Assembly (NCBI GenBank): GCA_002384055.1
Contig: DGAU01000010.1
Location: forward strand, 9,149-73,148
DNA length: 64,000 nucleotides
Direction: 5' to 3'
Source of the DNA: Flavobacteriaceae bacterium UBA4022
GTDB lineage: Bacteria; Bacteroidota; Bacteroidia; Flavobacteriales; Flavobacteriaceae
Shown here: in pieces, positions 43,620-53,589 of the stretch
Layout: the number at the start of each line of letters is the position of its first letter
How positions within the stretch are numbered: the first letter of the stretch is position 1
The notes under the pieces: model-generated
Told to the model about the DNA's origin: nothing
The model's database searches: none
What the model saw: the letters and a program-made list of their open reading frames with translations, nothing else
Made by a program: the position numbers and the translations under genes

Positions 43620-43939
43620 AGGAAGGTTTTTTCAATATCATCAAAGGTACTTTCTTGGTCAATGACGATGCGCTAAAGAACTGGCGGTTCATCATTTTTC
43701 TCTCTGTTCTGACCTTGGGCATGATTGCCAGTGGTCATCAGGCCGACAAAAAAGTCCATCAAATAGCACAGCTCAGTAATGAGGTGAAGGATTTGAAAAG
43801 TCAATATGTGGATGTCCGCATGCAATTGATGAATGCCAAAATGGAGACCAAAATTATTGCCGCTATGGCTAAAAAAGGATTGTTTATTTCTGAAGTGCCC
43901 CCGCAAAAAATCGTGGTCCTATCAAACCCTAAAGACTAA
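43616..43939 (+). CDS. ftsL: FtsL-like cell division protein
   Basis: A 107-residue bitopic protein: a short cytoplasmic N-terminus, one membrane helix (about residues 22-40) and a periplasmic coiled coil (VHQIAQLSNEVKDLKSQYVDVR). It fits the FtsL slot between rsmH and the transpeptidase gene, overlapping the former by four bases and the latter by one. Sequence similarity within FtsL is always weak, so the call rests on topology, size and position. Confidence 0.8.
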   Translation: MKEGFFNIIKGTFLVNDDALKNWRFIIFLSVLTLGMIASGHQADKKVHQIAQLSNEVKDLKSQYVDVRMQLMNAKMETKIIAAMAKKGLFISEVPPQKIVVLSNPKD

Positions 43940-45927
43940 TGAGTCTAGAACGCAACATTCTAAAAAGATTCTATCTCGTAGCAGGGGGTATGCTTCTATT
44001 GGCGGCATGTATTGTGTTCAAGCTCACTGAGATACAGTTTGTTGAGGGTACGTATTACCGAGAGTTGGCTGCGTCCAATAGCACTAAGAATGATACTATT
44101 GCTGCAAATCGAGGCAATATTTACTCTAATGATGGTAGTCTCCTAGCGACTTCTGTTCCGAAATATGACATTAGATTTGATGCCGTAACAGTGAGTGGCA
44201 ACGATTTTACGGAATTGATGCCGCAACTGGCCCAAGCTTTGAGTGAAAAACTCGGTAAAAGCCCTTCTCATTACCAACGGCAGCTGCAAAAGGCCCGAAG
44301 CGACAAAAACCGCTATTTGCTGCTGGCCCGTGGGCTCAGTTATTCCGATTACAGTGCGGTAAGAAAAATGCCACTACTGAGTAAGGGCCCATACCGTGGC
44401 GGCTTGATTGTGATACAAAAAACCGTTCGCGAACATCCACTTGGCAAAATCGCGGAACGTCTTGTTGGCAACCAGCGCAGTGATGTGCCTGGGCGTTATG
44501 ATATCGGACTCGAAGGGGCTTATGACTTGTATCTGCGGGGTAATGATGGACACCGACTCAAACAGAAAATTGCCAAAGGACAATGGAAGCCTGTCTCGGA
44601 TGAAAATGAATTGGAGCCTCAGGATGGTTATGATGTTTTCACAACCATCGACATCAACATTCAAGATATCGCTCATCATGCACTACTCAAGCAGCTCGAA
44701 TACTATGAAGCCGAGCACGGCACCGTTGTGGTCATGGAGGTGGCTACCGGAGCAATCAAAGCAGTGGCCAATTTGGGGCGGACAAGCAATGGAACCTATT
44801 ACGAAAAACTCAATTACGCTGTTGGCGAAAGTCACGAGCCGGGAAGCACCTTTAAGGTCATTGCTTTAGCAGCAGCCCTTGAAGACCGAGTGATCGATAC
44901 AGCAACGGTTGTCGATACACGTCTGGGAAGCAAGGCCTTTTACGGGCGTATGATTACCGATACGAAAGGTCATGGCAAAATTTCCGCGGCCATGGCACTA
45001 GAGGTTTCTTCCAATATCGGTTTGGCCAGCCTCATTGATGATGCTTATGAAGATCGTCCCGAGCGATTTTTGAATTACCTCCAAAAATGGGGACTTGATA
45101 CCCCTATTGGTTTAGCTATTAGCGGCGAGGGCCAGCCAGAGATTCCGCGTCCAGGAGACAAGAAATGGAGTAAGAATGCATTGCCATCGATGGCTTATGG
45201 CTATAACTTAAGACTTACGCCACTACAAATATTGACTTTTTATAATGCCATCGCCAATGATGGTGTAATGGTCAAACCTCGTTTTGTGGAACGTATCATG
45301 ACGCACAATCGTGAAGTTGCCCGATTTGATACGGAAATTATGCAGCCAAAAATTATGTCGGACCAAACCTTAGGGGCAATACGCACAATCCTGCGCAATA
45401 TTGTGGTGCGGGGCACAGGCAAAAGTTTATACTCGGAGTACTTCTCAATGGCGGGCAAAACGGGAACGGCCCGAACGGAATATTGGTTGCCAGACTGGCA
45501 AGAAAACCGCCGCTATATTTCCTCTTTTGTCGGCTATTTTCCAGCAGAACAGCCCAAATATTCTTGTATTGTGGTGATCCATAAGCCGAGCACCAAAAAA
45601 GGCTATTACGGTGCGGATGTCACTGGTCCTGTCTTTCAAAGAATTGCACAAAAAATATACACCGATAGCCCCCTTAGAGATACTATTTTCATGCAGGCGA
45701 ATGCTTTGCCACAATTAGCATTGCAGACAAAAGCCTTAAATCTGGTTCATGATCCTGCGACTGGGGTGCCCGATGTTATGGGTTGGCCTGCTATGGATGC
45801 CTTGGCTGTTCTGGAGAATTTGGGGCTCAAAGTCGTCCTTAAAGGAAATGGTAAGGTGGTCAATCAATCCTTAAACCAAGGTGCCATTATCAAAGAAGGC
45901 GCCTTAATCATCATCACACTATCATGA
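43939..45927 (+). CDS. ftsI: Septal peptidoglycan transpeptidase (FtsI/PBP3) with PASTA domain
   Basis: A 662-residue class B penicillin-binding protein that cross-links septal peptidoglycan. It has an N-terminal membrane anchor (about 15-32), a pedestal domain, and the transpeptidase domain with SxxK in EPGSTFKVIAL (Ser near 302), SxN in SSNIGLAS (near 357) and KTG in AGKTGTART (near 506). One PASTA domain occupies about residues 605-662. A PASTA tail is common in the Bacteroidetes FtsI. It overlaps murE by four bases. Confidence 0.93.
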   Translation: MSLERNILKRFYLVAGGMLLLAACIVFKLTEIQFVEGTYYRELAASNSTKNDTIAANRGNIYSNDGSLLATSVPKYDIRFDAVTVSGNDFTELMPQLAQALSEKLGKSPSHYQRQLQKARSDKNRYLLLARGLSYSDYSAVRKMPLLSKGPYRGGLIVIQKTVREHPLGKIAERLVGNQRSDVPGRYDIGLEGAYDLYLRGNDGHRLKQKIAKGQWKPVSDENELEPQDGYDVFTTIDINIQDIAHHALLKQLEYYEAEHGTVVVMEVATGAIKAVANLGRTSNGTYYEKLNYAVGESHEPGSTFKVIALAAALEDRVIDTATVVDTRLGSKAFYGRMITDTKGHGKISAAMALEVSSNIGLASLIDDAYEDRPERFLNYLQKWGLDTPIGLAISGEGQPEIPRPGDKKWSKNALPSMAYGYNLRLTPLQILTFYNAIANDGVMVKPRFVERIMTHNREVARFDTEIMQPKIMSDQTLGAIRTILRNIVVRGTGKSLYSEYFSMAGKTGTARTEYWLPDWQENRRYISSFVGYFPAEQPKYSCIVVIHKPSTKKGYYGADVTGPVFQRIAQKIYTDSPLRDTIFMQANALPQLALQTKALNLVHDPATGVPDVMGWPAMDALAVLENLGLKVVLKGNGKVVNQSLNQGAIIKEGALIIITLS

Positions 45928-47378
45928 AGGTACTCAAGGACATTCTGTATCGCGTACCCATTCAGGGCGTTGTGGGTTCTACAGGAATCACGGTTGCCCA
46001 GATTGCTTTCGATTCGAGACAAATTGGCCTCAATGATGCCTTTGTTGCGCTGCGCGGTACAATTGTCGATGGACATAACTTCATAAAACAGGCCTGTGAT
46101 CAAGGGGCCATTGCCATCATTTGTGAGGAACTCCCGCAGAATATCATTAATGGGATCACTTATGTGACTGTAGCTGATGCTTCAGAAGCCTTGGCCTATA
46201 TGGCGGATAATTTTTATGAGCATCCATCGAGTGAACTTACCCTTGTCGGGGTGACCGGCACCAATGGCAAAACCACTGTAGCTACTCTTTTGTATGACCT
46301 TTTTATGGCGCTGGGTCATCGAGCAGGGTTGTTGTCGACGGTGGTCAATAGAATAGGTGTTGCCGCATTCCCTGCGACCCACACCACGGCTGACCCGCTA
46401 ACGATCAACAACTATTTACGGCAGATGGTGGATCAAGGGGTCACGCATTGCTTTATGGAGGTAAGTTCTCATGGGATTGATCAAAATAGAACCTTGGGGT
46501 TGGCCTTTTCAGGGGGGATTTTCACCAATTTGTCGCATGATCATTTGGACTATCACAAGGACTTTAAAACGTATCGCGACGTCAAAAAAAGACTGTTCGA
46601 CCAATTGCCTAGGACCGCATTTGCTTTAGTGAATCAAGACGATAAGAATGGTTCTGTGATGTTGCAAAATACCAAGGCCACAAAAGTGACCTATGCACAA
46701 AAGTCATTAGCAGATTACAAGGTGAGTATCCTCGAGCGTCAGCTTAGCGGTCAATTGATCAAAATCAACCAGCAAGAGGTCTGGGTGAAGCTCATCGGGG
46801 GCTTTAATGCCTATAATGTATTGGCGATATATGCCTGCGCTGATCTACTTGGGCAACCTCAGTTGGAGAGCCTAAAAGCCTTGAGTACTTTGGAAAGTGT
46901 GTCGGGCCGCTTTCAATATATCATTTCCTCTTCTGGGGTAACGGCTATTGTAGATTATGCCCATACGCCAGATGCTCTGGATAATGTCTTGTCCACAATC
47001 GATGGACTGCGCACAGGAAATGAATCGCTGATTACCGTAGTGGGATGCGGTGGTGACCGAGATCCAGATAAACGACCAAAGATGGCTGCGATCGCCACCC
47101 AGTGGAGCAGCAAAGTAGTTTTTACCAATGATAACCCACGCGGGGAAGATCCCCAGGCCATACTCCAGGCCATGGTGGCTGGCGTCCCAGCTCAAGATTT
47201 TAAAAAATATGTGGTCATAGCCGATCGCGCCCAAGCAATTAAGGCAGCCGTTCAGATGGCCGCGCCCAATGATATCATTCTGATTGCCGGAAAAGGGCAT
47301 GAGACTTATCAAGAAATACGGGGGCAGCGATTTGATTTTAATGACCTCCAAATAGTCACTGATTTACTCACGCATTGA
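45924..47378 (+). CDS. murE: UDP-MurNAc-tripeptide synthetase
   Basis: Adds the third amino acid to UDP-MurNAc-L-Ala-D-Glu. The 484-residue ligase has the ATP loop GTNGKTTVATLL near residue 112, HTTADP, and the specificity motif DNPR (in TNDNPRGEDP near residue 402), which marks meso-diaminopimelate as the substrate. The C-terminal AGKGHETYQ motif is present. It lies between ftsI and mraY in the dcw cluster. Confidence 0.95.
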   Translation: MKVLKDILYRVPIQGVVGSTGITVAQIAFDSRQIGLNDAFVALRGTIVDGHNFIKQACDQGAIAIICEELPQNIINGITYVTVADASEALAYMADNFYEHPSSELTLVGVTGTNGKTTVATLLYDLFMALGHRAGLLSTVVNRIGVAAFPATHTTADPLTINNYLRQMVDQGVTHCFMEVSSHGIDQNRTLGLAFSGGIFTNLSHDHLDYHKDFKTYRDVKKRLFDQLPRTAFALVNQDDKNGSVMLQNTKATKVTYAQKSLADYKVSILERQLSGQLIKINQQEVWVKLIGGFNAYNVLAIYACADLLGQPQLESLKALSTLESVSGRFQYIISSSGVTAIVDYAHTPDALDNVLSTIDGLRTGNESLITVVGCGGDRDPDKRPKMAAIATQWSSKVVFTNDNPRGEDPQAILQAMVAGVPAQDFKKYVVIADRAQAIKAAVQMAAPNDIILIAGKGHETYQEIRGQRFDFNDLQIVTDLLTH

Positions 47379-47388
47379 AACGAAACAG

Positions 47389-48621
47389 ATGCTCTATTAT
47401 CTATTTGATTACTTAGACCGAATTTATGATATGCCCGGTGCTGGATTGTTTCAGTTCATCACTTTTCGTGCTGCAATGACCGCAATTTTGTCGCTTTTTA
47501 TCGCGACTTATTTTGGCCGTAGGATCATTGCTTTTTTGCAACGCAAGCAAGTAGGAGAATCGATCCGTGATTTGGGTCTTGAGGGCCAAAATGAAAAAGC
47601 AGGCACCCCTACCATGGGGGGGATCATCATCATTCTCGCGACCATTATTCCAGTCTTGCTCTTCGCTCAACTAGACAATATCTATGTCATATTGTTGATC
47701 GTCACGACCCTTTGGATGGGGGTTATTGGATTCATTGACGATTATATCAAAAAGTTTAAGCAGGACAAAGAAGGGCTGCCAGGACGATTCAAAATTGTCG
47801 GCCAGATCGGATTGGGTTTGATCGTGGGTGCTACGATGTATCTGCATTCTGATATCACGGTGCGTCGGCCTATCCCTAATGCCCTAAAACAAGAGCAGGC
47901 CAGTAACGCAAAACCGGCATCCATGTTTTATCCAGCAGAAAAGACACTATTGACCACGATGCCCTTTGTTAAAGACAATGAGATCAACTACGAAAAATTG
48001 GTGACTTGGATGGGGCCAAACTGGCGTTCATATGCGTGGTTGATTTTTATTCCCATTGTCATTTTTATCATCACCGCAGTATCTAATGGGGCGAACCTGA
48101 CCGATGGTATCGATGGATTGGCTGCGGGAACTTCTGCCATTATTGGTGTTGCTTTGGCTATTCTGGCCTGGATATCGGGTAATGTCATTTTCTCTGATTA
48201 TCTCAATATCATGTATATCCCAAACATTGGCGAGCTGTCTATTTTTATCATGGCGTTCGTTGGTGCCCTTATTGGCTTTTTGTGGTACAATGCTTACCCC
48301 GCGCAAGTCTTTATGGGTGACACGGGAAGCTTGACCATTGGCGGTATCATTGCGGTAATTGCCATCGCTATTCGTAAAGAATGGCTCATCCCAATTCTGT
48401 GCGGGGTGTTTTTGATGGAGAATTTATCGGTTGTTTTGCAAGTGGGCTGGTTCAAATACACCAAAAAGAAATCTGGTGTGGGCCAAAGAATATTCAAAAT
48501 GGCTCCATTACACCATCATTATCAAGTCAGAGGCTACCATGAGAGTAAAATCGTTACGCGCTTTTGGATTGTTGGAATTGTCTTGGCCGTACTGACCATC
48601 GTCACCTTAAAAATCCGTTAA
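47389..48621 (+). CDS. mraY: Phospho-MurNAc-pentapeptide translocase
   Basis: MraY makes lipid I by joining phospho-MurNAc-pentapeptide to undecaprenyl phosphate in the inner membrane. The 410-residue protein has about ten membrane helices and the catalytic motifs GFIDDYIKKFK, NLTDGIDGLA and FMGDTGSL, and ends with PLHHHYQ. It is about 50 residues longer than E. coli MraY: an extra hydrophilic loop lies between about residues 160 and 210, which I believe is typical of Bacteroidetes. Confidence 0.95.
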   Translation: MLYYLFDYLDRIYDMPGAGLFQFITFRAAMTAILSLFIATYFGRRIIAFLQRKQVGESIRDLGLEGQNEKAGTPTMGGIIIILATIIPVLLFAQLDNIYVILLIVTTLWMGVIGFIDDYIKKFKQDKEGLPGRFKIVGQIGLGLIVGATMYLHSDITVRRPIPNALKQEQASNAKPASMFYPAEKTLLTTMPFVKDNEINYEKLVTWMGPNWRSYAWLIFIPIVIFIITAVSNGANLTDGIDGLAAGTSAIIGVALAILAWISGNVIFSDYLNIMYIPNIGELSIFIMAFVGALIGFLWYNAYPAQVFMGDTGSLTIGGIIAVIAIAIRKEWLIPILCGVFLMENLSVVLQVGWFKYTKKKSGVGQRIFKMAPLHHHYQVRGYHESKIVTRFWIVGIVLAVLTIVTLKIR

Positions 48622-49961
48622 TGACACAGAAAATTTTAGTCGTATTGGGTTCTGGTGAAAGTGGTTGCGGTGCTGCTCTATTGGGCATCAACAAGGGCTA
48701 TACAGTCTTTGTGTCCGATGGCAAACAGATGAGCGTCAAGGCGCAAACATTCATGGCCGAACACGGCATCGATCATGAGCAAGGCACCCATACCATGTCC
48801 AAAATACTTCAGGCCGATGTCGTTGTCAAGAGTCCTGGCATCCCGGACCACATTGCGTTGATAAAAGAGATTGTGGCCGCTGGAATTCCTGTGATCTCCG
48901 AAATCGAATGGGGTTTTCGTTTTACACAAAAGCCGATCATCGCCATTACCGGGAGTAACGGAAAGACCACCACAACAGCTATGATTCATAAGTTGCTTTG
49001 TGATGCCGGAATTTCTGCAGGTCTTGGGGGTAATATTGGTAAAAGTTTCGCTGCCCAAGTCATGGGCGAGGAACCCGATTATTACGTTTTAGAAATCAGT
49101 AGTTTCCAGCTCGATGGGATGGTGGAATTCAAACCACATATTGCGGTGATTACCAACATCACCCCCGATCATTTGGATCGTTACAATTATAACTTTGAGG
49201 CCTATGTCGCTTCGAAAATGAGTATTTCTACCCGTCAAAATGCGAGTGATCAACTGATTTATGACGCCGATGATCCCGTACTGTCTCATGAAGTCTCCAA
49301 AAATAATTTGAACGCAGAATTACTGCCCTATTCTGCCGAAAGCACATTAAAACATGGGGCCTATATCGACCACAAAACCTTAGTGATTCATACCAACAAA
49401 CAAACCCTTACTATGCCAACACTACATCTGGAATTAGCAGGAATACACAATGCAAAAAATGCCATGGCTGCGGCTACAGTAGGCACCTTGCTAAACATTC
49501 GTAAAGAAACCATCAGGCAATCTTTAGAGCACTTTCAGGGTGTAGAGCACCGTTTAGAGCATGTGCTGAAAATTAATAATGTCACCTACATTAATGACTC
49601 TAAGGCGACTAATGTCAATGCGACTTATTATGCCCTTGAGAGCATGTCGGCACCAACAGTATGGATTGTTGGCGGGCAGGATAAAGGGAATGACTATACA
49701 GCGTTGTTGCCACTGGTCAATGAGAAGGTCAAGGCCATTATTTGTTTGGGGTTGGATAATGAAAAAATTATTCAAGCCTTCGGTAATGTGGTAGATATGT
49801 TGGTAGAGACCACACGTATTGAAGATGCTGTTAAGATTGCCTATCGTCTGGCGGAAAGGGGTGAGCAAGTCCTATTGTCACCTGCCTGCGCTAGTTTTGA
49901 TTTGTTTCAGGATTATGAAGATCGAGGCCGTCAATTTAAGCAAGCAGTGCGTAACCTCTAA
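48621..49961 (+). CDS. murD: UDP-MurNAc-L-alanine--D-glutamate ligase
   Basis: Adds D-glutamate to UDP-MurNAc-L-alanine. The 446-residue Mur ligase begins MTQKILVVLGSGESG and contains GSNGKTTTTAMIH near residue 112, the DHLDRY motif and the C-terminal LLSPACASFDLFQDYEDRG signature. The ATG shares one base with the mraY stop (TAATG); a longer open frame begins earlier inside mraY and is rejected. It shares one base with ftsW at its end. Confidence 0.95.
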   Translation: MTQKILVVLGSGESGCGAALLGINKGYTVFVSDGKQMSVKAQTFMAEHGIDHEQGTHTMSKILQADVVVKSPGIPDHIALIKEIVAAGIPVISEIEWGFRFTQKPIIAITGSNGKTTTTAMIHKLLCDAGISAGLGGNIGKSFAAQVMGEEPDYYVLEISSFQLDGMVEFKPHIAVITNITPDHLDRYNYNFEAYVASKMSISTRQNASDQLIYDADDPVLSHEVSKNNLNAELLPYSAESTLKHGAYIDHKTLVIHTNKQTLTMPTLHLELAGIHNAKNAMAAATVGTLLNIRKETIRQSLEHFQGVEHRLEHVLKINNVTYINDSKATNVNATYYALESMSAPTVWIVGGQDKGNDYTALLPLVNEKVKAIICLGLDNEKIIQAFGNVVDMLVETTRIEDAVKIAYRLAERGEQVLLSPACASFDLFQDYEDRGRQFKQAVRNL

Positions 49962-51157
49962 TGAAAACAATTTTCCAACATATCAAAGGTGATCGGGCTA
50001 TTTGGGCTGTTATAGCCCTGTTGGCTGTATTTTCCTTTTTACCAGTTTACAGTGCGAGCAGTAATCTGGCCTATCTCTATGGGGACGGAAATACATTGGG
50101 CTTTTTGATCAAGCACTTGGCACATTTGATGCTTGGGTTCGTTATTTTATATGGGGTGCACCGCATTCCGTTTCATTATTTCAAGGGGCTTTCCTTGATC
50201 GTATTGCCCGCGGTCATGGTATTACTGGTCATTACCATGGCACAAGGAACTACCATAGATGGGGCCAATGCCAGTCGTTGGATCCGGGTCCCATTTGTCG
50301 GGGTGAGTTTCCAAACTTCCGCGGCGGCAGCTGTGGTACTTATGGTTTTTGTTGCACGTTATTTGTCTCGAATAAAAGACAAAACGGTTACGTTTAGGGA
50401 AACAATATTGCCCTTGTGGCTACCTGTTTTTGGTGTTTTGATCCTGATCTTACCGGCCAATTTTTCTACGGCGGCATTGATTTTTGCCATGGTATTGGTT
50501 TTGGTTTTCGTTGGCGGTTATCCTCTGAGGTATCTCGGTCTTATCGTTGGTATTGGTTTGACCTTTCTGACACTTTTTGTCCTAACCGCCAAAGCTTTTC
50601 CAGGGGTATTCCCCAACCGTGTCGACACCTGGATGAGTCGTGTCGAAAATTTTTGGCAACCTACAGAAGACAAAAAAGATGACTATCAAATAGAGAAGGC
50701 CAAAATTGCTATCGCTTCAGGGGGACTCATGGGACTTGGGCCAGGTAAGAGTGTTCAAAAAAACTATTTACCCCAATCTTCGTCGGATTTCATTTATGCC
50801 ATTATTGTAGAAGAATACGGCTTAGTCGGGGCCTTAGTGTTGTTGCTGCTTTATTTGTTTTTGCTCTTTCGATTGGTCATTTTGGTTTATAAAACACAGA
50901 ACTTTTTTGGACGCTTACTTGTTGTTGGACTCGGTCTGCCCATTATTTTTCAGGCATTCATCAACATGGCAGTGGCTGTTGAACTTTTCCCAGTGACTGG
51001 CCAAACTTTGCCACTGATCAGCGCAGGGGGGTCGTCAATTTGGATGACTTGTTTAGCATTAGGCATCATATTGAGCGTCAGCGCCAACCATAACGCCGTC
51101 ATGGACGAAACTACCGAAGAGCAAAACCCTTTAGACATACTCAGTGAGACCATATAA
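49961..51157 (+). CDS. ftsW: Septal peptidoglycan polymerase FtsW
   Basis: A 398-residue SEDS-family glycosyltransferase of the inner membrane that polymerises lipid II at the septum together with FtsI. About ten hydrophobic helices are evident; conserved segments include SRWIRVPFVGVSFQTS, the catalytic-loop region GLGPGKSVQKNYLPQSSSDFIYAI and LPLISAGGSS (key parts: GPGKS, SDFI, SAGGSS). It starts in the stop of murD and overlaps murG by 14 bases. Confidence 0.93.
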   Translation: MKTIFQHIKGDRAIWAVIALLAVFSFLPVYSASSNLAYLYGDGNTLGFLIKHLAHLMLGFVILYGVHRIPFHYFKGLSLIVLPAVMVLLVITMAQGTTIDGANASRWIRVPFVGVSFQTSAAAAVVLMVFVARYLSRIKDKTVTFRETILPLWLPVFGVLILILPANFSTAALIFAMVLVLVFVGGYPLRYLGLIVGIGLTFLTLFVLTAKAFPGVFPNRVDTWMSRVENFWQPTEDKKDDYQIEKAKIAIASGGLMGLGPGKSVQKNYLPQSSSDFIYAIIVEEYGLVGALVLLLLYLFLLFRLVILVYKTQNFFGRLLVVGLGLPIIFQAFINMAVAVELFPVTGQTLPLISAGGSSIWMTCLALGIILSVSANHNAVMDETTEEQNPLDILSETI

Positions 51158-52238
51158 ATTCATCATATCAGGAGGGGGTACCGGCGGACATATCTATCCG
51201 GCTATTGCCATTGCCAATGCGCTAAAGCAACGCTTCCCTGATGCTGTTTTTCTTTTTGTAGGGGCTAAGGACCGCATGGAAATGGAAAAGGTGCCGCAGG
51301 CGGGTTATCCAATCCGGGGCCTTTGGATCAGTGGATTTCAGCGTGGTCAGTGGATCAAAAATCTATTAATTCCATTTAAATTATTATCGAGCTTTTTCAC
51401 AGCCTTTAGGCTTTTGCGTTCCTTTAGGCCCGACGTCGCTATAGGAACAGGCGGCTATGCCAGTGCTCCTTTATTGCGTATGGCATCCTTGATCGGGGTT
51501 CCGAGCCTTATTCAAGAGCAAAATGGTTATGCTGGGGTGACCAATACTTTGTTGGGCAGACACGTCCAGACTATTTGTGTGGCCTACGATCGTATGGATC
51601 GTTTTTTCCCGGCCAAAAAACTCGTATTGACCGGTAATCCGGTGCGCCGTGATTTGGTGGGTCAACTGCCGGAACGCGCTAAGGCCCTGGACTATTTTGA
51701 TTTGAAACACCTCACGGGAAAAGTGCTTTTGGTGCTTGGAGGGAGCCTAGGGGCAAGACGGATCAATGAATTTGTTGCATCGCGCTTGGCTTACTTTGCC
51801 CGCCAAGATTTGACCTTAATCTGGCAATGTGGTCCGGCTTATTTTGAAGCGAACAAATCTCTATCGGGGCCAGGACTGGTTATTGTGCCCTTTATCCAAG
51901 ATATGGCAATGGCCTATGCTGCTGCAGATGTGGTGATTTCCCGTTCTGGGGCTTTGTCGGTTTCTGAGTTGTGTTTGGTCGGAAAGCCTGTTATTTTTGT
52001 GCCTTCTCCAAATGTTGCCGAAGATCACCAAACCAAAAATGCACAAGCTTTAGCGAGTAAGGAGGCGGCCATTATGATCGCCGAAACCGATTTAGAGCGT
52101 ACGTTCGATACTGTTTTTGCCGCACTATTTAATGATCCACAGCAGCAAAAAGCATTATCAGAAGCCATAAAGGCCTGTGCCCGGCCAGAGGCCACAGAAG
52201 CCATTGTTACTGAAATTCAAAAGCTCATAAACCGATAA
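51144..52238 (+). CDS. murG: UDP-GlcNAc:lipid I N-acetylglucosaminyltransferase
   Basis: MurG turns lipid I into lipid II at the inner face of the membrane. The 364-residue GT-B protein has ISGGGTGGHIYPA at residues 8-20, GTGGYAS, and the UDP-GlcNAc site SRSGALSVSEL near residue 268. The start codon is GTG at 51144, giving a 14-base overlap with ftsW and the expected N-terminus (MRPYKFIISGGG). murC follows after one base. Confidence 0.94.
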   Translation: MRPYKFIISGGGTGGHIYPAIAIANALKQRFPDAVFLFVGAKDRMEMEKVPQAGYPIRGLWISGFQRGQWIKNLLIPFKLLSSFFTAFRLLRSFRPDVAIGTGGYASAPLLRMASLIGVPSLIQEQNGYAGVTNTLLGRHVQTICVAYDRMDRFFPAKKLVLTGNPVRRDLVGQLPERAKALDYFDLKHLTGKVLLVLGGSLGARRINEFVASRLAYFARQDLTLIWQCGPAYFEANKSLSGPGLVIVPFIQDMAMAYAAADVVISRSGALSVSELCLVGKPVIFVPSPNVAEDHQTKNAQALASKEAAIMIAETDLERTFDTVFAALFNDPQQQKALSEAIKACARPEATEAIVTEIQKLINR

Positions 52239-52239
52239 A

Positions 52240-53589
52240 ATGACTGCAGAAAAACATACATCATTCTTTTTTCTGGGCATCGGCGGCATCGGTATGAGTG
52301 CCTTAGCGCGTTACGTGATGGCAAAAGGTCATAAGGTTTTTGGATACGACAAAGCGCCTAGCGTGCTCACCGATCGTTTGATCAGTGAAGGTGCATCGAT
52401 CACGTATTCGACGCATCTTGATCCCGCTATCTTGACTCTGATAGATGCCCGTAATACACTCGTGGTATGGACTCCTGCCATATCCGAAGAAAATCCTTGG
52501 AAGCGCTATTTTGATCAAGGGTCATTTGCGTGTATCAAGCGTGCAACGTTTTTAGCCCGTGTGACACAAGACACACAATGCTTGGCGGTAGCCGGGACGC
52601 ACGGCAAGACCACCACCTCGAGTATTTTGGCCCATATCCTTTTGGAGGCCAAATGTTCGGTCACTGCTTTTTTGGGTGGTATCGCTCAAAATTATCAATC
52701 TAATTTTGTGTCCCAGGGGACCAATATGACCGTGGTCGAGGCCGATGAATTCGATCGTTCCTTCTTGCAGCTGCATCCAGATTTGGCTTGTATTACGAGT
52801 ATGGATCCTGATCATTTGGATATTTATCCGACTCCAGAGTCTTTTAGCCAGGCCTTTAATGCGTTTGCTGACTTAGTGCCCAAAGGGCAATTATTTGTTC
52901 AAGAAGACCTGCCCTTGGCCGGTGTTAAGGTTGGTTTTTCAGATCAGGCTGCAGTCCGAGCTATTAATATTGGCGTGGACCAAGGGGCCTATCGATTTGA
53001 TGTGGTAACGCCTCAAGGTGCGGCACAGGCCCTTTCCTTTGGAATGCCTGGTAGACATAACTTGAGCAACGCTCTTATGGCCGTTGGAATGGCTGCTTCT
53101 GTGGGTGTTTCCTTAGCGCAAATTGCTGCTGGCTTAGCAACTTTTACAGGGATTCAACGCCGGTTTAATGTTTCGAAGCATGGTCATGATCATATTTTGA
53201 TAGATGACTATGCCCATCATCCCACTGAATTGGATGCCCTATATCAGGGGGTCAATGAGTTTTATCCAAAGGCTGCCAACGTAATTGTATTTCAACCCCA
53301 TTTATATAGTAGAACCCGGGATTTTGGTCCTGAGTTTGCAAAAAGTTTGGCACAATTTGATCGCGTGTTACTTCTGCCGTTATATCCTGCAAGAGAAAGG
53401 CCTATCAGAGGTGTCGATTCCGAGTGGTTGTGCCGACAAATACCTGGCCAAAAGGCTCAAGTGGTTTTGCCCCAACAATTGCCCGAAATGATACAAAAGG
53501 CTCAGGCAAAAGTCACCTTAATGGTGGGGGCTGGAGACATCGGTACCATGGTGCCAAAAATCAAAACATATTTAGATCATGAAGCGTAG
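52240..53589 (+). CDS. murC: UDP-MurNAc--L-alanine ligase
   Basis: First amino-acid-adding Mur ligase. The 449-residue enzyme shows FLGIGGIGMSALARY at the N-terminus, GTHGKTTTSS near residue 120, DEFDRSF, DDYAHHPTEL near residue 323 and the C-terminal GAGDIG motif. Size and order are canonical. It overlaps ftsQ by 11 bases, which is unusual enough to suggest coupled translation. Confidence 0.95.
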   Translation: MTAEKHTSFFFLGIGGIGMSALARYVMAKGHKVFGYDKAPSVLTDRLISEGASITYSTHLDPAILTLIDARNTLVVWTPAISEENPWKRYFDQGSFACIKRATFLARVTQDTQCLAVAGTHGKTTTSSILAHILLEAKCSVTAFLGGIAQNYQSNFVSQGTNMTVVEADEFDRSFLQLHPDLACITSMDPDHLDIYPTPESFSQAFNAFADLVPKGQLFVQEDLPLAGVKVGFSDQAAVRAINIGVDQGAYRFDVVTPQGAAQALSFGMPGRHNLSNALMAVGMAASVGVSLAQIAAGLATFTGIQRRFNVSKHGHDHILIDDYAHHPTELDALYQGVNEFYPKAANVIVFQPHLYSRTRDFGPEFAKSLAQFDRVLLLPLYPARERPIRGVDSEWLCRQIPGQKAQVVLPQQLPEMIQKAQAKVTLMVGAGDIGTMVPKIKTYLDHEA